This document shows, one piece after another, positions 30,491 through 40,200 of a DNA stretch of 64,000 nucleotides. Position 1 is the stretch's first letter, and each line of letters begins with the position of its first letter. The translations under genes and the position numbers were made by a program. Under the pieces are notes generated by a model. The model was not told the origin of the DNA. It was given only the letters and a program-made list of their open reading frames with translations, and ran no database searches. The DNA lies in NCBI GenBank assembly GCA_003279115.1, contig QCBG01000001.1, positions 62,001 to 126,000 on the forward strand, written 5' to 3'. Source of the DNA: Prochlorococcus sp. AG-347-E03. GTDB taxonomy: Bacteria; Cyanobacteriota; Cyanobacteriia; PCC-6307; Cyanobiaceae.

Positions 30491-30634
30491 TTTGATGTTT
30501 CCCAAAATTGATATAGAAGATTTAAAACAACCCTTGACTTATTACACTACAAAATAAGAGAATAAACAAACTATTATGATTGCTCATTTGGTTTAATCAA
30601 ATTATAAATTTGAACCTAATAGCGTCTTTAAGAT

Positions 30635-31075
30635 ATGACAAATTCTAAAAACCCCTCAAAAAATTCTTCTGAAAATAAAGAATTATATGCAATTGCAGAA
30701 ACTTCAGGCCAACAATTTTGGTTTGAAGTTAATAGATACTATGACATAGACAGGTTAAATGCGAAAGAGAAAGATAAAATAACATTAGAAAAAGTTTTAC
30801 TTTTAAAGGATAAAAATTCAATCACAATTGGCAAACCTTACGTAAAGGATGCAAAAATAGAATTAGAAGTTGTTTCGCATAAAAGAGATAAAAAAATTCT
30901 TGTTTACAAGATGCGTCCAAAAAAAAAGACAAGAAGAAAGATGGGCCACAGACAAGAACTCACAAGAGTTATGGTAAAATCTATATCATTAGGTAAAAGT
31001 GCTCCTAAGTCTTCTTCAAAAAAAGAAACTGTTAAAAAGGAAACTAAACCAAAATCTGAAAAATCTACAAATTAA
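30635..31075 (+). CDS. rplU: 50S ribosomal protein L21
   Basis: A 146-residue bL21 with the conserved core YAIAETSGQQFWFEVNRYYD and the C-terminal KMRPKKKTRRKMGHRQELT. A Lys/Ser-rich tail of about 30 residues extends beyond the usual end, and the first 15 residues are polar. It is followed by rpmA after 9 bp, the standard rplU-rpmA operon. It diverges from kaiB; kaiA would sit in this interval in Synechococcus-type genomes. Confidence 0.95.
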   Translation: MTNSKNPSKNSSENKELYAIAETSGQQFWFEVNRYYDIDRLNAKEKDKITLEKVLLLKDKNSITIGKPYVKDAKIELEVVSHKRDKKILVYKMRPKKKTRRKMGHRQELTRVMVKSISLGKSAPKSSSKKETVKKETKPKSEKSTN

Positions 31076-31084
31076 ACATTTCTA

Positions 31085-31345
31085 ATGGCACATAAAAAGG
31101 GTACAGGTTCTACAAGAAACGGTAGAGATTCAAATTCCAAAAGACTGGGAGTAAAGGCGTACGGTGGAGAGAAAGTAACTGCAGGTTCAATTTTAATTCG
31201 CCAAAGAGGAACATCCTTTTTGCCAGGAATCAATGTTGGCAAAGGAAAAGATGACACTCTTTTTGCACTCAAAGAGGGTACTGTTAGCTTTGAAAGCATT
31301 AAAAGAAATTTGAGAAATAGAAAAAGAGTTAATGTAGTTATCTAA
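31085..31345 (+). CDS. rpmA: 50S ribosomal protein L27
   Basis: An 86-residue bL27 beginning [16 protein letters not shown], the canonical start whose N-terminal tail reaches the peptidyl-transferase centre. It continues with [19 protein letters not shown]. No N-terminal cleavage extension of the Firmicutes type is present. It is second in the rplU-rpmA operon, and its 3' end overlaps a convergent methyltransferase gene by 4 bp. Confidence 0.97.
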   Translation: MAHKKGTGSTRNGRDSNSKRLGVKAYGGEKVTAGSILIRQRGTSFLPGINVGKGKDDTLFALKEGTVSFESIKRNLRNRKRVNVVI

Positions 31346-32079
31346 ATTTTCTTATAAGCTCTTGTAGTAATAAGAATAGGATGGAAAATTTCTAAAAACG
31401 TTGATTGAAGTGTATTAAAAAACTTTTCAACAACTTGTAGATCGTCTATGTGGAAGGGATATTCATTTTTCTCTCCTTTATAGAAATACCAATTAAATAA
31501 AGCTATAGATTTTGAATCCATAAACTCATTAAAAATCTCAATTTGAGAAGCTGGATCAGCAAGATGTTCCAAAACATCAAGACAAATTATCGTATCGAAT
31601 TTTGTTATTTTTGTATCTTTAATTGTCTTACAAAAAGTAAGTTTTTTCTCGACTCCTAGTTTCTTAGCCCTGTATTCAACAAATTTTCTGTTTGTTTTAT
31701 TAATATCTACAAAAAAAACATGTTCAACTTTTGAAGACATTGCATTGGCTAAGGCATGAGTGCCAATCCCTCCTCCAAAATCTAAAACTAAATCTCTAGA
31801 AAATCTTTGCTGAAGTTTTAAAGTATCAGCGATATAATCCTTGCTTGTAATATGCCAAGCAGCTAAATCAGCTACATGTCGATCTCCAACAATTTCAGTA
31901 TAAAAATCTGAAACATCCCCTAACGAATCTCCAGGATGTGAATTTGCCAAATTCATCTTTGCATTTGAAAGAAATCCATCTAAATCGCATTCTTTAATAG
32001 ATAAATATTCCATTAAATGTGATTTCAAATTGAAGGCATTATTTAAAAACTCCTTTAATATAAAATTATCCTTTTTCAA
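31342..32079 (-). CDS. Class I SAM-dependent methyltransferase
   Basis: A 245-residue methyltransferase of unknown substrate. The SAM-binding Rossmann core starts with [17 protein letters not shown] (motif I, about residues 97-115) and VFFVDINK (acidic loop). [13 protein letters not shown] is the typical motif IV region. A 90-residue N-terminal part with a Asp/His-containing segment ([11 protein letters not shown]) precedes it. Neither substrate nor pathway can be told from neighbours (ribosomal proteins and truB), though an RNA or protein target would fit the translation context. Confidence 0.8.
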   Translation of the reverse strand: MKKDNFILKEFLNNAFNLKSHLMEYLSIKECDLDGFLSNAKMNLANSHPGDSLGDVSDFYTEIVGDRHVADLAAWHITSKDYIADTLKLQQRFSRDLVLDFGGGIGTHALANAMSSKVEHVFFVDINKTNRKFVEYRAKKLGVEKKLTFCKTIKDTKITKFDTIICLDVLEHLADPASQIEIFNEFMDSKSIALFNWYFYKGEKNEYPFHIDDLQVVEKFFNTLQSTFLEIFHPILITTRAYKKI

Positions 32080-32155
32080 TTTCTTACTTCAAGTCTCTAA
32101 TACAAAAATCATAGGATGTTGATAAATCTTTCTCAAAGTATTCTTAATATTAAAA

Positions 32156-33079
32156 ATGGAAACTAAAGATGGATTCCTAGTAATAAATAAAGAAAAAGGT
32201 CATACCTCTCATGATTGCGTTAAACAAATACGGAAATTACTAAATACAAAAAAAGTTGGCCATACAGGAACTCTTGATCCAGAGGTTACAGGAATATTAC
32301 CAATTGCTATAGGCAGTGCAACAAGATTTATTCAATATCTTCCTCAGGGGAAAACTTATATTGGACAAATTAAATTAGGTATTAGAACAAGTACTGATGA
32401 TATTCATGGCAAAATAATAAACCAAAAAGATTGGCCTAAAATCAGTGATGAGAAATTAGATCAATATTTAAATAAATTTAGAGGAATAATTAAACAAGTT
32501 CCACCAAAAGTATCTAGTGTGCATGTGAATGGAGAGAGAGCTTATAAAAAATCTTTTAAGAATGAAAATTTTGAATTAGAACCAAGAAAAGTAAAAATAA
32601 ACGAACTCCTTTTAATGAAATGGGACCAAATAAATGGCATCTTAGAAATAAAAATCAAATGTTCCGCTGGTACATATATAAGATCAATTGCAAGAGATTT
32701 GGGTGAAATTCTCAATTCCGAGGGTTGCCTTCTACAACTAAAAAGAATTTCAGCTTGTGGCTTTGATGAAAAAAACTCTATTAAAATATCTGACATTGAA
32801 AAAGAAAAAGGTAAAAAAAAAGCAACAAATTATATTATTCCCACACTCTCTGCTCTTAATCACATTTCAACATTAGTCTTAAGTAAAGAAGAAGAAATAA
32901 ATTTTTGGCGAACTGGAAGAGCTATTAAAGTTAATATTGATTACTTAAATAAAAGCAAAACTTTTGATTATGAGAGACCCATAAAGGTTTTGGACAAAAG
33001 AAAAGCTCTTCTTGGTATAGGCTTTCTTAATAAAGAACAAACTGATATAAATCCAAAATTGGTCCTTAATGCAAAATAA
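32156..33079 (+). CDS. truB: tRNA pseudouridine-55 synthase
   Basis: A 307-residue TruB that makes psi-55 in the T loop of tRNAs. The catalytic motif is [20 protein letters not shown] with the nucleophilic Asp. The start [19 protein letters not shown] and the [16 protein letters not shown] segment are typical. The C-terminal extension, roughly 70 residues, is variable. It sits with rplU and rpmA in a translation-related group, but a divergent methyltransferase separates it. Confidence 0.95.
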   Translation: METKDGFLVINKEKGHTSHDCVKQIRKLLNTKKVGHTGTLDPEVTGILPIAIGSATRFIQYLPQGKTYIGQIKLGIRTSTDDIHGKIINQKDWPKISDEKLDQYLNKFRGIIKQVPPKVSSVHVNGERAYKKSFKNENFELEPRKVKINELLLMKWDQINGILEIKIKCSAGTYIRSIARDLGEILNSEGCLLQLKRISACGFDEKNSIKISDIEKEKGKKKATNYIIPTLSALNHISTLVLSKEEEINFWRTGRAIKVNIDYLNKSKTFDYERPIKVLDKRKALLGIGFLNKEQTDINPKLVLNAK

Positions 33080-33084
33080 TTTTT

Positions 33085-34467
33085 TTATAAAAAATATTTT
33101 TTAAACCGTTTTATTTCAACTCCCTTATAAAAATGTTTTAGGATGGCATTTGCTTTTTCTCCCTTCTTTGCCATATATTTAGCACCCCATTGACTCATCC
33201 CCACACCGTGCCCAGATCCATATCCCGAAACTACTAAAATTTTGTCCGAAGATGATGAATTAAGAGTATTTCTTGGAACTAATAATCTTTGACCTATATT
33301 TATTAATGATGAATTTTTAATATTATTTAAGTCAACTATTTCTTCAACACTTACATCATATTGATCAGCTATAAGTATTAAGCTATCTCCAACTCGAACA
33401 ATATGGGTAAGAGTTTGATTTTCTGATGAATTTGTTGGAAATAATTTTGGTCTCTCATCACTAGATTTATTTTCATTATCTTCGATAAATTTAAATCTTA
33501 CTAAAGTGCTTTGAAGATTCATTCTTTTTCGAATATCAACTCCTGAAATTTGATCAGTTCCAAATTCACCATGAATTCTTATATTTTTTACTCGACCCGT
33601 ACTTGTTACATTTAAAATTTCAATTTTATTAATTCCTCCAATGCTTGGGAATAGATTTTGCAATTGAGACTTTGAGAACTTTTTATTCCATCGAAGTTTT
33701 GGATTATTTTTATCAAAGTCTTTAACACTTGATAAATATGGATATTTATTTTTCCATACATCTTGGCTATTTTCTGTCATACCAGCCGAACTACTATGAA
33801 ATAAAGAATTAATTAATTTGTTTTTATATGTCAATACTAATGATCTTGTGCTGTTTACTGCCCTTTTAGTCCTATGCGTCCCAGCCTCTAGTCCAATGTA
33901 GACTTGATTCTTATTTGTCGAATCAATATCATAGAGAGGATTTCCTTTTTGCTTCAAAGCATAAGTTCTTGATGCAATAGCTTGAGCTTTTAATGCTTCC
34001 AAAGGCCATTTAGCGGGCATTTCTGAACCAACAACACTACCAAGATACTTCTCAATCCCAAGAACATTAACCACCAATATGTCATTTTCACGTATGAATA
34101 GATTCAATTTACCTGCGTATCTTTTCTGACCAACCCAAATCCCTCTTCTATCTGAAGAACTCACTACAAATTTTTCCTCATTTTTCAAGAAATAGATTTT
34201 CTGTTTATTCTTATCAAAATTTAAAGTAGTTCCGTTATCTTGTTTTTTTAAAGTTAAACCTTTAATTTTTTTATTTGAAAATCTTTGACCTTTGATTGTT
34301 AATGGAATAGATCTATCAGACCTGATTCTTATTTGTTTATCTTTTAAAATCAAAACATTTATAATGGGTTCTGTTGATGCTAATAAAGTTCTGGGATGGG
34401 GAAACCATAAAATTATTATGCTTAATAAAAAAAAGTTATAAGTAGTTTTTATGTTCTTTAATATCAC
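33085..34467 (-). CDS. SpoIID/LytB-domain protein with LysM
   Basis: A 460-residue exported protein with a hydrophobic N-terminus (about residues 10-30). The SpoIID domain spans about residues 130-330: YLGSVVGSEMPAKWPLEALKAQAIASRTYAL is its mark, and the end includes SGYGSGHGVGMSQWGAKYMA. A LysM-like domain near residues 350-395 (LTHIVRVGDSLILIADQY) interrupts it before the SpoIID C-terminal part. SpoIID proteins are glycan-modifying peptidoglycan lytic enzymes; LysM binds peptidoglycan. In cyanobacteria the role is wall remodelling in general, not sporulation. Confidence 0.85.
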   Translation of the reverse strand: MILKNIKTTYNFFLLSIIILWFPHPRTLLASTEPIINVLILKDKQIRIRSDRSIPLTIKGQRFSNKKIKGLTLKKQDNGTTLNFDKNKQKIYFLKNEEKFVVSSSDRRGIWVGQKRYAGKLNLFIRENDILVVNVLGIEKYLGSVVGSEMPAKWPLEALKAQAIASRTYALKQKGNPLYDIDSTNKNQVYIGLEAGTHRTKRAVNSTRSLVLTYKNKLINSLFHSSSAGMTENSQDVWKNKYPYLSSVKDFDKNNPKLRWNKKFSKSQLQNLFPSIGGINKIEILNVTSTGRVKNIRIHGEFGTDQISGVDIRKRMNLQSTLVRFKFIEDNENKSSDERPKLFPTNSSENQTLTHIVRVGDSLILIADQYDVSVEEIVDLNNIKNSSLINIGQRLLVPRNTLNSSSSDKILVVSGYGSGHGVGMSQWGAKYMAKKGEKANAILKHFYKGVEIKRFKKYFL

Positions 34468-34555
34468 TTTGTTTGAAAAACAAATTTTGAAATTGCCTAA
34501 GTTTGACTAAAAGTCTAGATTTAATCCAGATAAAAAAACAACAATATTATAATAA

Positions 34556-35494
34556 GTGAACATCACTTTTCTAGGAACGAGTTCTGGAGTTCCAACCTTA
34601 ACGAGGAATGTCTCTTCATTAGCTCTTAAATTATCACAATCTTCAGAAGTTTGGCTTTTTGATTGTGGAGAAGGAACACAACATCAAATTATTAAGAGCA
34701 ATATTAAATCTTCTCAAATCAAGAAGATATTTATTACCCATATGCATGGAGATCATGTTTATGGGTTACCTGGCCTCTTGGCTTCCTTAGGTTTATCAGG
34801 AAATAGTAATGGTATTGAAATTTATGGTCCTTCAGAATTACGAGGCTTTATAAATTCTGCCCTCAACACTACTTATTGTAAATTGTCATTTCCTTTGCAT
34901 TTCGTAGAGGTTGAAAATTTCGCATCACAAAATAAAACTTTATTTGAAGACAACAAAATAAAAGTAAATTGTGCTTGCCTTAAACATAGAATTCCAGCCT
35001 ATGGTTATAGAGTGAGCGAAAAAGATAAGCCAGGTATATTTGATGTCAAAAAGGCAGAAGCCATGAAGATAGCTCCTGGACCAATTTATTCTGAATTGCA
35101 ACAAGGTAAAAAAGTCCAATTAGCAGATGGGAGGTCATTTGAAGGGAAAGAATTCTGCGGACCCCCAAGAAAAGGTGAAAGTTTTGTTTATTGCACAGAT
35201 ACTGTTTTTAGCGAAGCAGCAGTATCACTATCAAAAAATGCCGATTTACTTGTACATGAATCAACATTTTCTCAGGAGGATGAGAGCATGGCCTATGAAA
35301 AATTACATTCCACAACAATTATGGCCGCGAAAACAGCATTATTATCTAATACAAAAAAATTAATTATTACTCATTTTAGTCCAAGATACACTAATAAAAA
35401 TGCAATTACACCAAGCGATTTGCTTAAAGAAGCGCAAAAAGTTTTCCCAAATACTCACCTCGCCAAAGATTTCTTAACTGCAGAAATTAAATAA
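34556..35494 (+). CDS. rnz: Ribonuclease Z
   Basis: A 312-residue metallo-beta-lactamase-fold tRNA 3' processing endonuclease. The zinc motif HMHGDHVYGLPGL (HxHxDH) is intact, later His ligands lie in CLKHRIPAYGYR and in THFSPRY, and an Asp is in CTDTVF. Start is GTG at 34556 (M)NITFLGTSSGVPT, the usual RNase Z beginning. Both tRNAs in this window lack an encoded CCA, so RNase Z cleavage plus CCA addition would be needed for them. Confidence 0.95.
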   Translation: MNITFLGTSSGVPTLTRNVSSLALKLSQSSEVWLFDCGEGTQHQIIKSNIKSSQIKKIFITHMHGDHVYGLPGLLASLGLSGNSNGIEIYGPSELRGFINSALNTTYCKLSFPLHFVEVENFASQNKTLFEDNKIKVNCACLKHRIPAYGYRVSEKDKPGIFDVKKAEAMKIAPGPIYSELQQGKKVQLADGRSFEGKEFCGPPRKGESFVYCTDTVFSEAAVSLSKNADLLVHESTFSQEDESMAYEKLHSTTIMAAKTALLSNTKKLIITHFSPRYTNKNAITPSDLLKEAQKVFPNTHLAKDFLTAEIK

Positions 35495-35568
35495 ACTGCA
35501 ACAGTTCGTTAGCAGGATCGTTGTAAATGACCAACCCATGAAATAATAGTCATAGGTTTTTCTATTTG

Positions 35569-36129
35569 ATGTCGATCGAAATGGTTTCTATTTTTTCATC
35601 ACTACAGAAGTCTTTAAAAAGACTATTTATTTTTCTTCCTTTAATTATTGGTTTACTTCTTAATCCAATTTCTGCTAATGCACTTTATCCTAGTGATCCT
35701 TCATCAGTTGATGTACTAAAAGATGATCTTCACGGTGCCGACCTTCACAATACTGAATATGTTAAATATGATTTATCTAACCAAGATTTAGGTGAGGCCA
35801 ATTTACAGGGTGCCTACATGAGTGTAACAACAGCAAAAAACTCCAGTTTTAAAGGAGCTAATATGAAGGACCTTATTGCATACGCAACACGCTTTGATAA
35901 CGCTGATTTTACAGATGCAAATCTTACTAATGGTGAGCTAATGAAAAGTGTTTTTGATGGGGCAATTATTGATGGAGCAGACTTTACTGACGCAAACCTT
36001 GATTTAAAGACAAGAAAATCTCTTTGCGAAAGAGCAACAGGTACCAATTCACAAACAGGAGTAAACACAGTCGATAGCCTAGAGTGTTCTGGCTTAAAAG
36101 GTTATACACCTCCTAAACCAAAAGCTTGA
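35569..36129 (+). CDS. Exported pentapeptide-repeat protein
   Basis: A 186-residue protein with an N-terminal signal peptide (hydrophobic stretch about residues 16-36, then NPISANALYP with an AxA-type cleavage site). Pentapeptide A(D/N)LXX repeats follow, about residues 60-145 (for example GADLHN, EANLQGA, NADFTDANL, GADFTDANL). Two Cys lie in the C-terminal part. Such lumenal pentapeptide proteins are common in cyanobacteria, but their function is unknown. I used the ATG at 35569; an adjacent TTG at 35566 is in frame. A strong terminator follows 36 bp after the stop. Confidence 0.85.
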   Translation: MSIEMVSIFSSLQKSLKRLFIFLPLIIGLLLNPISANALYPSDPSSVDVLKDDLHGADLHNTEYVKYDLSNQDLGEANLQGAYMSVTTAKNSSFKGANMKDLIAYATRFDNADFTDANLTNGELMKSVFDGAIIDGADFTDANLDLKTRKSLCERATGTNSQTGVNTVDSLECSGLKGYTPPKPKA

Positions 36130-36137
36130 TATTAAAG

Positions 36138-36506
36138 CTAACTAACTTCAGAAGGGTAGATATTGCCAGGCTCTTTTGAGCCTGGCTTTTTGCTGTACCA
36201 CCATTCCTGTATATCAGAAGAAAACTTTCTTGAAAAAAGAGTAATTACAGTTTCAACAGGTTTTGATCCAGGTTCCAAAATCTGAACTGAGTAAGATGGG
36301 CATTTCCTTGAAGCCATATCAGCGACGAACCTAGAACCTATTCTTCTCCAACTAGGCTCCTTACTTCTCCAAGCAAGCCTTGAGCAAGGCCATGGGAGCT
36401 CTTCTCTATCGTATAACCTGCAACATGGCCCAATAACCTTATAACTATACTGACCTCCATAACTTGATTGGACACTTCCAGTCTTAAAAAATTCAAATTT
36501 ATTCAT
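36138..36506 (-). CDS. Conserved-looking hypothetical, Cys/Trp-rich
   Basis: A 122-residue soluble protein, not recognised. It is unusually rich in Trp, Arg and Cys for this genome: LPWPCSRLAWRSKEPSWRR and GPCCRLYDREE stand out, and Cys also occurs in RKCPSY. Cys clustering might suggest metal binding, but no standard zinc motif is seen. Its C-terminal codons carry the terminator hairpin of the convergent pentapeptide gene. It lies about 80 bp after petF on the same strand, beyond a terminator, so it is probably a separate transcript. Confidence 0.65.
   Translation of the reverse strand: MNKFEFFKTGSVQSSYGGQYSYKVIGPCCRLYDREELPWPCSRLAWRSKEPSWRRIGSRFVADMASRKCPSYSVQILEPGSKPVETVITLFSRKFSSDIQEWWYSKKPGSKEPGNIYPSEVS
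36165..36191 (+). terminator. Rho-independent terminator after the pentapeptide gene
   Basis: A perfect 9-bp stem GCCAGGCTC / GAGCCTGGC with a TTTT loop is followed by TTTTT on the plus strand. It lies 36 bp after the stop of the pentapeptide gene. It also falls inside the C-terminal codons of the convergent hypothetical gene. Confidence 0.9.
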
Positions 36507-36510
36507 TCAC

Positions 36511-36539
36511 AAAAAAAAGCCACCTCAATAGAGGGTGGC
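36511..36539 (-). terminator. Rho-independent terminator after petF
   Basis: On the minus strand GCCACC (36539 downward) and GGTGGC form a 6-bp GC-rich stem, extended by weaker pairs around a CTATTG loop. A run of eight T follows. It lies about 45 bp after the ferredoxin stop codon and should separate petF from the next minus-strand gene. Confidence 0.85.
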
Positions 36540-36584
36540 AGAGAAATAATAAATAATCAACTCAAAAAAGTTAATTTTTTATAA

Positions 36585-36884
36585 TTAATACAATTCTTCC
36601 TCAGCATGAGTTGTGATTGTTACATCAGATGTTGGATAAGCAACACATGTAAGAACAAAACCCGCTTCTAGTTGGTCATCATCCAAGAAACTCTGATCAG
36701 ATTGATCAACACTGCCTGTTGTAACTTTCCCAGCACATGTAGAACATGCTCCTGCTCTGCATGAGTAAGGGAGATCTATACCTTGCTCTTCAGCAGCGTC
36801 AAGAATATATTGATCATCAGGTACTTCAATAGTGGAGTTGATACCTTCACTTTCGCTGATGAGTGTAACTTTGTAAGAAGCCAT
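36585..36884 (-). CDS. petF: Plant-type [2Fe-2S] ferredoxin
   Basis: A 99-residue ferredoxin, main electron acceptor of photosystem I. The cluster ligands are in [16 protein letters not shown] (three Cys) plus VLTCVAYP (fourth Cys). It ends EEELY, a typical acidic C-terminus. The gene has its own terminator, and the 130-bp upstream gap holds a TATAAT at about 36993-36998 on the minus strand that could be a -10 element, though no good -35 accompanies it. Probably monocistronic and highly expressed. Confidence 0.95.
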   Translation of the reverse strand: MASYKVTLISESEGINSTIEVPDDQYILDAAEEQGIDLPYSCRAGACSTCAGKVTTGSVDQSDQSFLDDDQLEAGFVLTCVAYPTSDVTITTHAEEELY

Positions 36885-37018
36885 TTAAATAAAAAATTGT
36901 TGGTAATTAATACCTATCAAATACATTTTTAACATCGATTTGGTCGATATGTGAGATTTTGACGTAAAAAATGACACAATAAAATGTATTATAGAGTATC
37001 TATAAGAAAAACTTATAC

Positions 37019-37930
37019 TTAGGTTGGATCGCTGGTTTTTTGAGCAGAAATGCATGCCCAATCTTTTCTAGTTGAAACATCCATTAATTTCAAGTCATTC
37101 TGGATTAATATTTTTATAATTTCATCTTTTTGTGAATTTAGAATTCCACTGAAAATGACTTCCCCATTATTACTTAAACAACTATAAATATTTGGAATCA
37201 TTTCTTTTATTACTTCAGCAAGAATATTACATAAAACAACATCAAATTGTTTGAGTTGATTTTTTAAAATTACCTCATTAAAAGATCCCAAATATGTATT
37301 TAAGTTATTTAAATTACCGAAATTTAGTTGAAAATTAGAGTTTGTTGAATTTATAGCTAGATAATCATTATCAATAGCACAAACCTCTTTAGCTCCTAGT
37401 AATTTTGCAGCAATACTCAAAATACCGCTGCCACTCCCAATATCTAATACCTTTTTATCAGAAAGTAAAATATGCTCCATTTTTTCTAAACATAGATAAG
37501 TTGAGGGATGACTGCCAGTACCAAATGCTGCACCAGGGTCAATTTTTATAATTTGTTTATCACTGTATTTTTCACTCAAATTTATCCAACAAGGTAATAT
37601 CAGAAAATTATTTCCTACTAATTCAGGGGCCCAATATTTCTTCCAGCTTGTTAACCAATCTTCCTCTTTAATAACACTCCACTCAAAAAATTGGTCTATA
37701 GATTCATTAATCTCTAGAAGTTTACAAATTATTTTTTCAAATTTACTTTTAGAACTGTCATCCCATTCGTTAATTGGAAGCCATATATTCACTTCTTTTA
37801 TATTTTTAGTTTTCATCAAATATTCAAATGAAAAACTAAATATTCCCAGCTCATTTAATTTCCAAATAATAATTTCTTCTAAATCACTTTCTATCTGAAA
37901 TGTTAGTTTATACCAATCTTTTGTAGCCAT
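37019..37930 (-). CDS. prmA: Ribosomal protein L11 methyltransferase
   Basis: A 303-residue SAM-dependent enzyme that trimethylates L11 at several positions. The SAM motif [20 protein letters not shown] and the later [11 protein letters not shown] (NILA, equivalent to the substrate-side motif) mark it. [19 protein letters not shown] is the PrmA signature. The N-terminal part (first 100 residues) is the L11-binding domain, divergent as usual. It lies 17 bp downstream of serA on the same strand, and the pair is often adjacent in marine cyanobacteria. Confidence 0.95.
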   Translation of the reverse strand: MATKDWYKLTFQIESDLEEIIIWKLNELGIFSFSFEYLMKTKNIKEVNIWLPINEWDDSSKSKFEKIICKLLEINESIDQFFEWSVIKEEDWLTSWKKYWAPELVGNNFLILPCWINLSEKYSDKQIIKIDPGAAFGTGSHPSTYLCLEKMEHILLSDKKVLDIGSGSGILSIAAKLLGAKEVCAIDNDYLAINSTNSNFQLNFGNLNNLNTYLGSFNEVILKNQLKQFDVVLCNILAEVIKEMIPNIYSCLSNNGEVIFSGILNSQKDEIIKILIQNDLKLMDVSTRKDWACISAQKTSDPT

Positions 37931-37947
37931 TACAGGTAATAAGACTT

Positions 37948-39534
37948 TTACAAAGTTACTGGATTAGCGCTAGTAATTCCCTCTACTTCAATAATGGTAT
38001 CAAGCAATTTATTTGGTATTGGATCATCAATACTTAGAACCATAACAGCTTCACCTCTAACTATTTTGCGCCCAACTTGCATTGAGGCAATATTTACATT
38101 GTTGCTACCTAATAAAGACCCCAGCTTGCCAATAATGCCAGGCATATCTCTATGTCTAGTAACCAACATATATCTGCTTGGCGATACGTTAACTGGGTAT
38201 TGATCAATACTAATAATTCTTAATTCCCCATCAGCAAAAATGCTTCCTGCTACGCTATGGTCACCATTATCTCCATAAGTGGTTAACTGAAGCGATCCAC
38301 TAGCAAATTCAGGTCTTGCCTCATCTTTATTCTCGACTACTGAAATACCTCTTGAATCTGCTTCTAGCGAAGCATTCACATAATTAATCCTATCTCCTAA
38401 AGCTTTACTTAGAAGGCCTTTAAGACTAGCTATTATTAATGGCTGGGAAGGATGTTGAACAAATTCACCTTGCAGCTTCACCTCTAGTTTTTGAATCTGT
38501 CCACCTGAAAGCTGACTTATAAGCAGACCCATTGTTTCAGCCAATTGCAAATGAGGTTTCAGACTATCCATAATATCAGGGCTCAAACCTGGTATATTTA
38601 CTGCTGTTCTAGCAGATAAACCAAGCAAGACATCTCTTATTTGTTCTGCAACATCAACAGCTACATTTTCTTGTGCTTCCCTAGTAGATGCTCCTAAGTG
38701 TGGGGTAAGAATAAGATTCTTTTCAACCTTCAAAAGTGGTGAATTAGATTCCAAGGGTTCTTTAGAAAAGACATCTATTGCAGCACCTGCGATCAATGAT
38801 TTATTTAAAGCTTCTGCTAATGCCTCTTCGTCAATTAAGCCACCTCGAGCACAATTTATTAATTTTGCGCTACTTTTCATACTTTTAAGCACGTCAAAAT
38901 TTACTAAATTCTCTGTCTCTGGTGTGCGAGGCAAATGCAAAGTTACATAATCAGATTGTTGAAATAAATCCGCTAGTTCAGATAGTTTAACTTGTATTTG
39001 TTGAGCTCTTTCAGTTGAAACAAAGGGATCATATCCGTAAACTTCCATTCCTAATGCATTAGCTACTTTCGCTACATGAGCACCAATTTTCCCTAAACCT
39101 ACTACACCTAATTTTTTCTTATAAAGCTCATTCCCTACAAATTTTTTTCTCTCCCATTTACCTGACAAAGTACTACTATGAGCAATTGGAATATGTCTAG
39201 ATAAAGCCAACATCATAGCTATAGTATGTTCAGCAGCGGCTATTGTGTTACCTCCTGGAGAATTAACAACAAGAACTCCTTTTTGAGTAGCAGCCTTAAC
39301 ATCGACATTATCGACTCCAACTCCCGCTCTTCCAATAATTCTCAGTTTACTTGAAGAGTTAATAATTTCTTCAGTCACTTGAGTACCAGAGCGAATCATT
39401 AAAGCATCATAATCTTGAATAATGGAAGCTAGCTCAGAGTCTGAGATTCCTATTTTCTGATCAACCTGAGCTACTTGTGAAAGAATATCGATTCCTGTTT
39501 GATCAATTGGATCTGTAATGAGAACTTTTGTCAT
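37948..39534 (-). CDS. serA: D-3-phosphoglycerate dehydrogenase
   Basis: A 528-residue long-form SerA, the first step of serine synthesis. NAD-binding motif [17 protein letters not shown]. Substrate and catalytic residues appear in [22 protein letters not shown] and [12 protein letters not shown] (catalytic His). After about residue 310 an intervening domain and a C-terminal ACT domain ([19 protein letters not shown]) allow for serine feedback control. Start ATG at 39534. prmA follows after 17 bp. Confidence 0.96.
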   Translation of the reverse strand: MTKVLITDPIDQTGIDILSQVAQVDQKIGISDSELASIIQDYDALMIRSGTQVTEEIINSSSKLRIIGRAGVGVDNVDVKAATQKGVLVVNSPGGNTIAAAEHTIAMMLALSRHIPIAHSSTLSGKWERKKFVGNELYKKKLGVVGLGKIGAHVAKVANALGMEVYGYDPFVSTERAQQIQVKLSELADLFQQSDYVTLHLPRTPETENLVNFDVLKSMKSSAKLINCARGGLIDEEALAEALNKSLIAGAAIDVFSKEPLESNSPLLKVEKNLILTPHLGASTREAQENVAVDVAEQIRDVLLGLSARTAVNIPGLSPDIMDSLKPHLQLAETMGLLISQLSGGQIQKLEVKLQGEFVQHPSQPLIIASLKGLLSKALGDRINYVNASLEADSRGISVVENKDEARPEFASGSLQLTTYGDNGDHSVAGSIFADGELRIISIDQYPVNVSPSRYMLVTRHRDMPGIIGKLGSLLGSNNVNIASMQVGRKIVRGEAVMVLSIDDPIPNKLLDTIIEVEGITSANPVTL

Positions 39535-39576
39535 TTAAGATTGGTTCTTTAATCTTTTACTTTAACTTAATCTATA

Positions 39577-40200
39577 GTGTATGTATCTTATTTTATTAAT
39601 TTGAATAACACACAAACATTTGAGGATTTAAATTTGACTAAAAGTATTGTGATATTTGAAGACATTGATAAATGTATCAAGCTATTTGACGTTTTCAAAG
39701 AAAAATCAGTAATGCTCTCTGAAGCTATTTTGATCCCACCGATAAGTGAGAAAATATCATCAGACGAAACAGAATTGCTCAATGCGAAAGCAAATATCTT
39801 ATTCAAATCTCAAAATTTTGAAGATATAAGAATCCTAAATCCTAAACTTGATAGAAAGATCAGACAACAAGATATGAGTAGATGGCTAATGCCATTTGGT
39901 TTTATAGCTGGAATAGCTTTTTCTAATATGACAAATTTATCTACCTTCAGCTTTCTTGGTTTAAATAACATAGGGGAATCATTAATTGGAGGTCTTTTAG
40001 GAATGGGTTCAGGATATTTAGGAAGCATTGTTTCTTCTGCAAGTATCAACATTAATAGAAATAAAGAATTAAGATCAATCATTAACTTTAATAAAGAAGG
40101 TAAATGGCTTGTTCTACTTGAAAATCAAATTGGAGCTGAATTACCATGGGCTTTGATAAAAAAATCAGAAGCAAAAGATATAATTTTTTTAGAAGGCTAA
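39577..40200 (+). CDS. Cyanobacterial conserved membrane protein, unknown
   Basis: A 207-residue protein with a soluble N-terminal half (about residues 1-110) and one or two hydrophobic segments near residues 108-155 (MPFGFIAGIAFSNM; GGLLGMGSGYLGSIVS, Gly-rich). It ends with a soluble part (GKWLVLLENQIGAELPWALI). I do not recognise a named family. The assigned start is GTG at 39577; a TTG near residue 20 (before TKSIVIFED) is an alternative. It ends exactly one base before the start of the PSII S4 gene, so translation is coupled. Confidence 0.7.
   Translation: MYVSYFINLNNTQTFEDLNLTKSIVIFEDIDKCIKLFDVFKEKSVMLSEAILIPPISEKISSDETELLNAKANILFKSQNFEDIRILNPKLDRKIRQQDMSRWLMPFGFIAGIAFSNMTNLSTFSFLGLNNIGESLIGGLLGMGSGYLGSIVSSASININRNKELRSIINFNKEGKWLVLLENQIGAELPWALIKKSEAKDIIFLEG

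Noticed and set aside
30491-30634. Search for a kaiA fragment
   Set aside because: No frame of more than a few codons resembles KaiA, so no pseudogene is reported.
35814-36068. Minus-strand frame inside the pentapeptide gene
   Set aside because: Arises from the antisense of pentapeptide repeats; the plus strand has a signal peptide and clear repeats.
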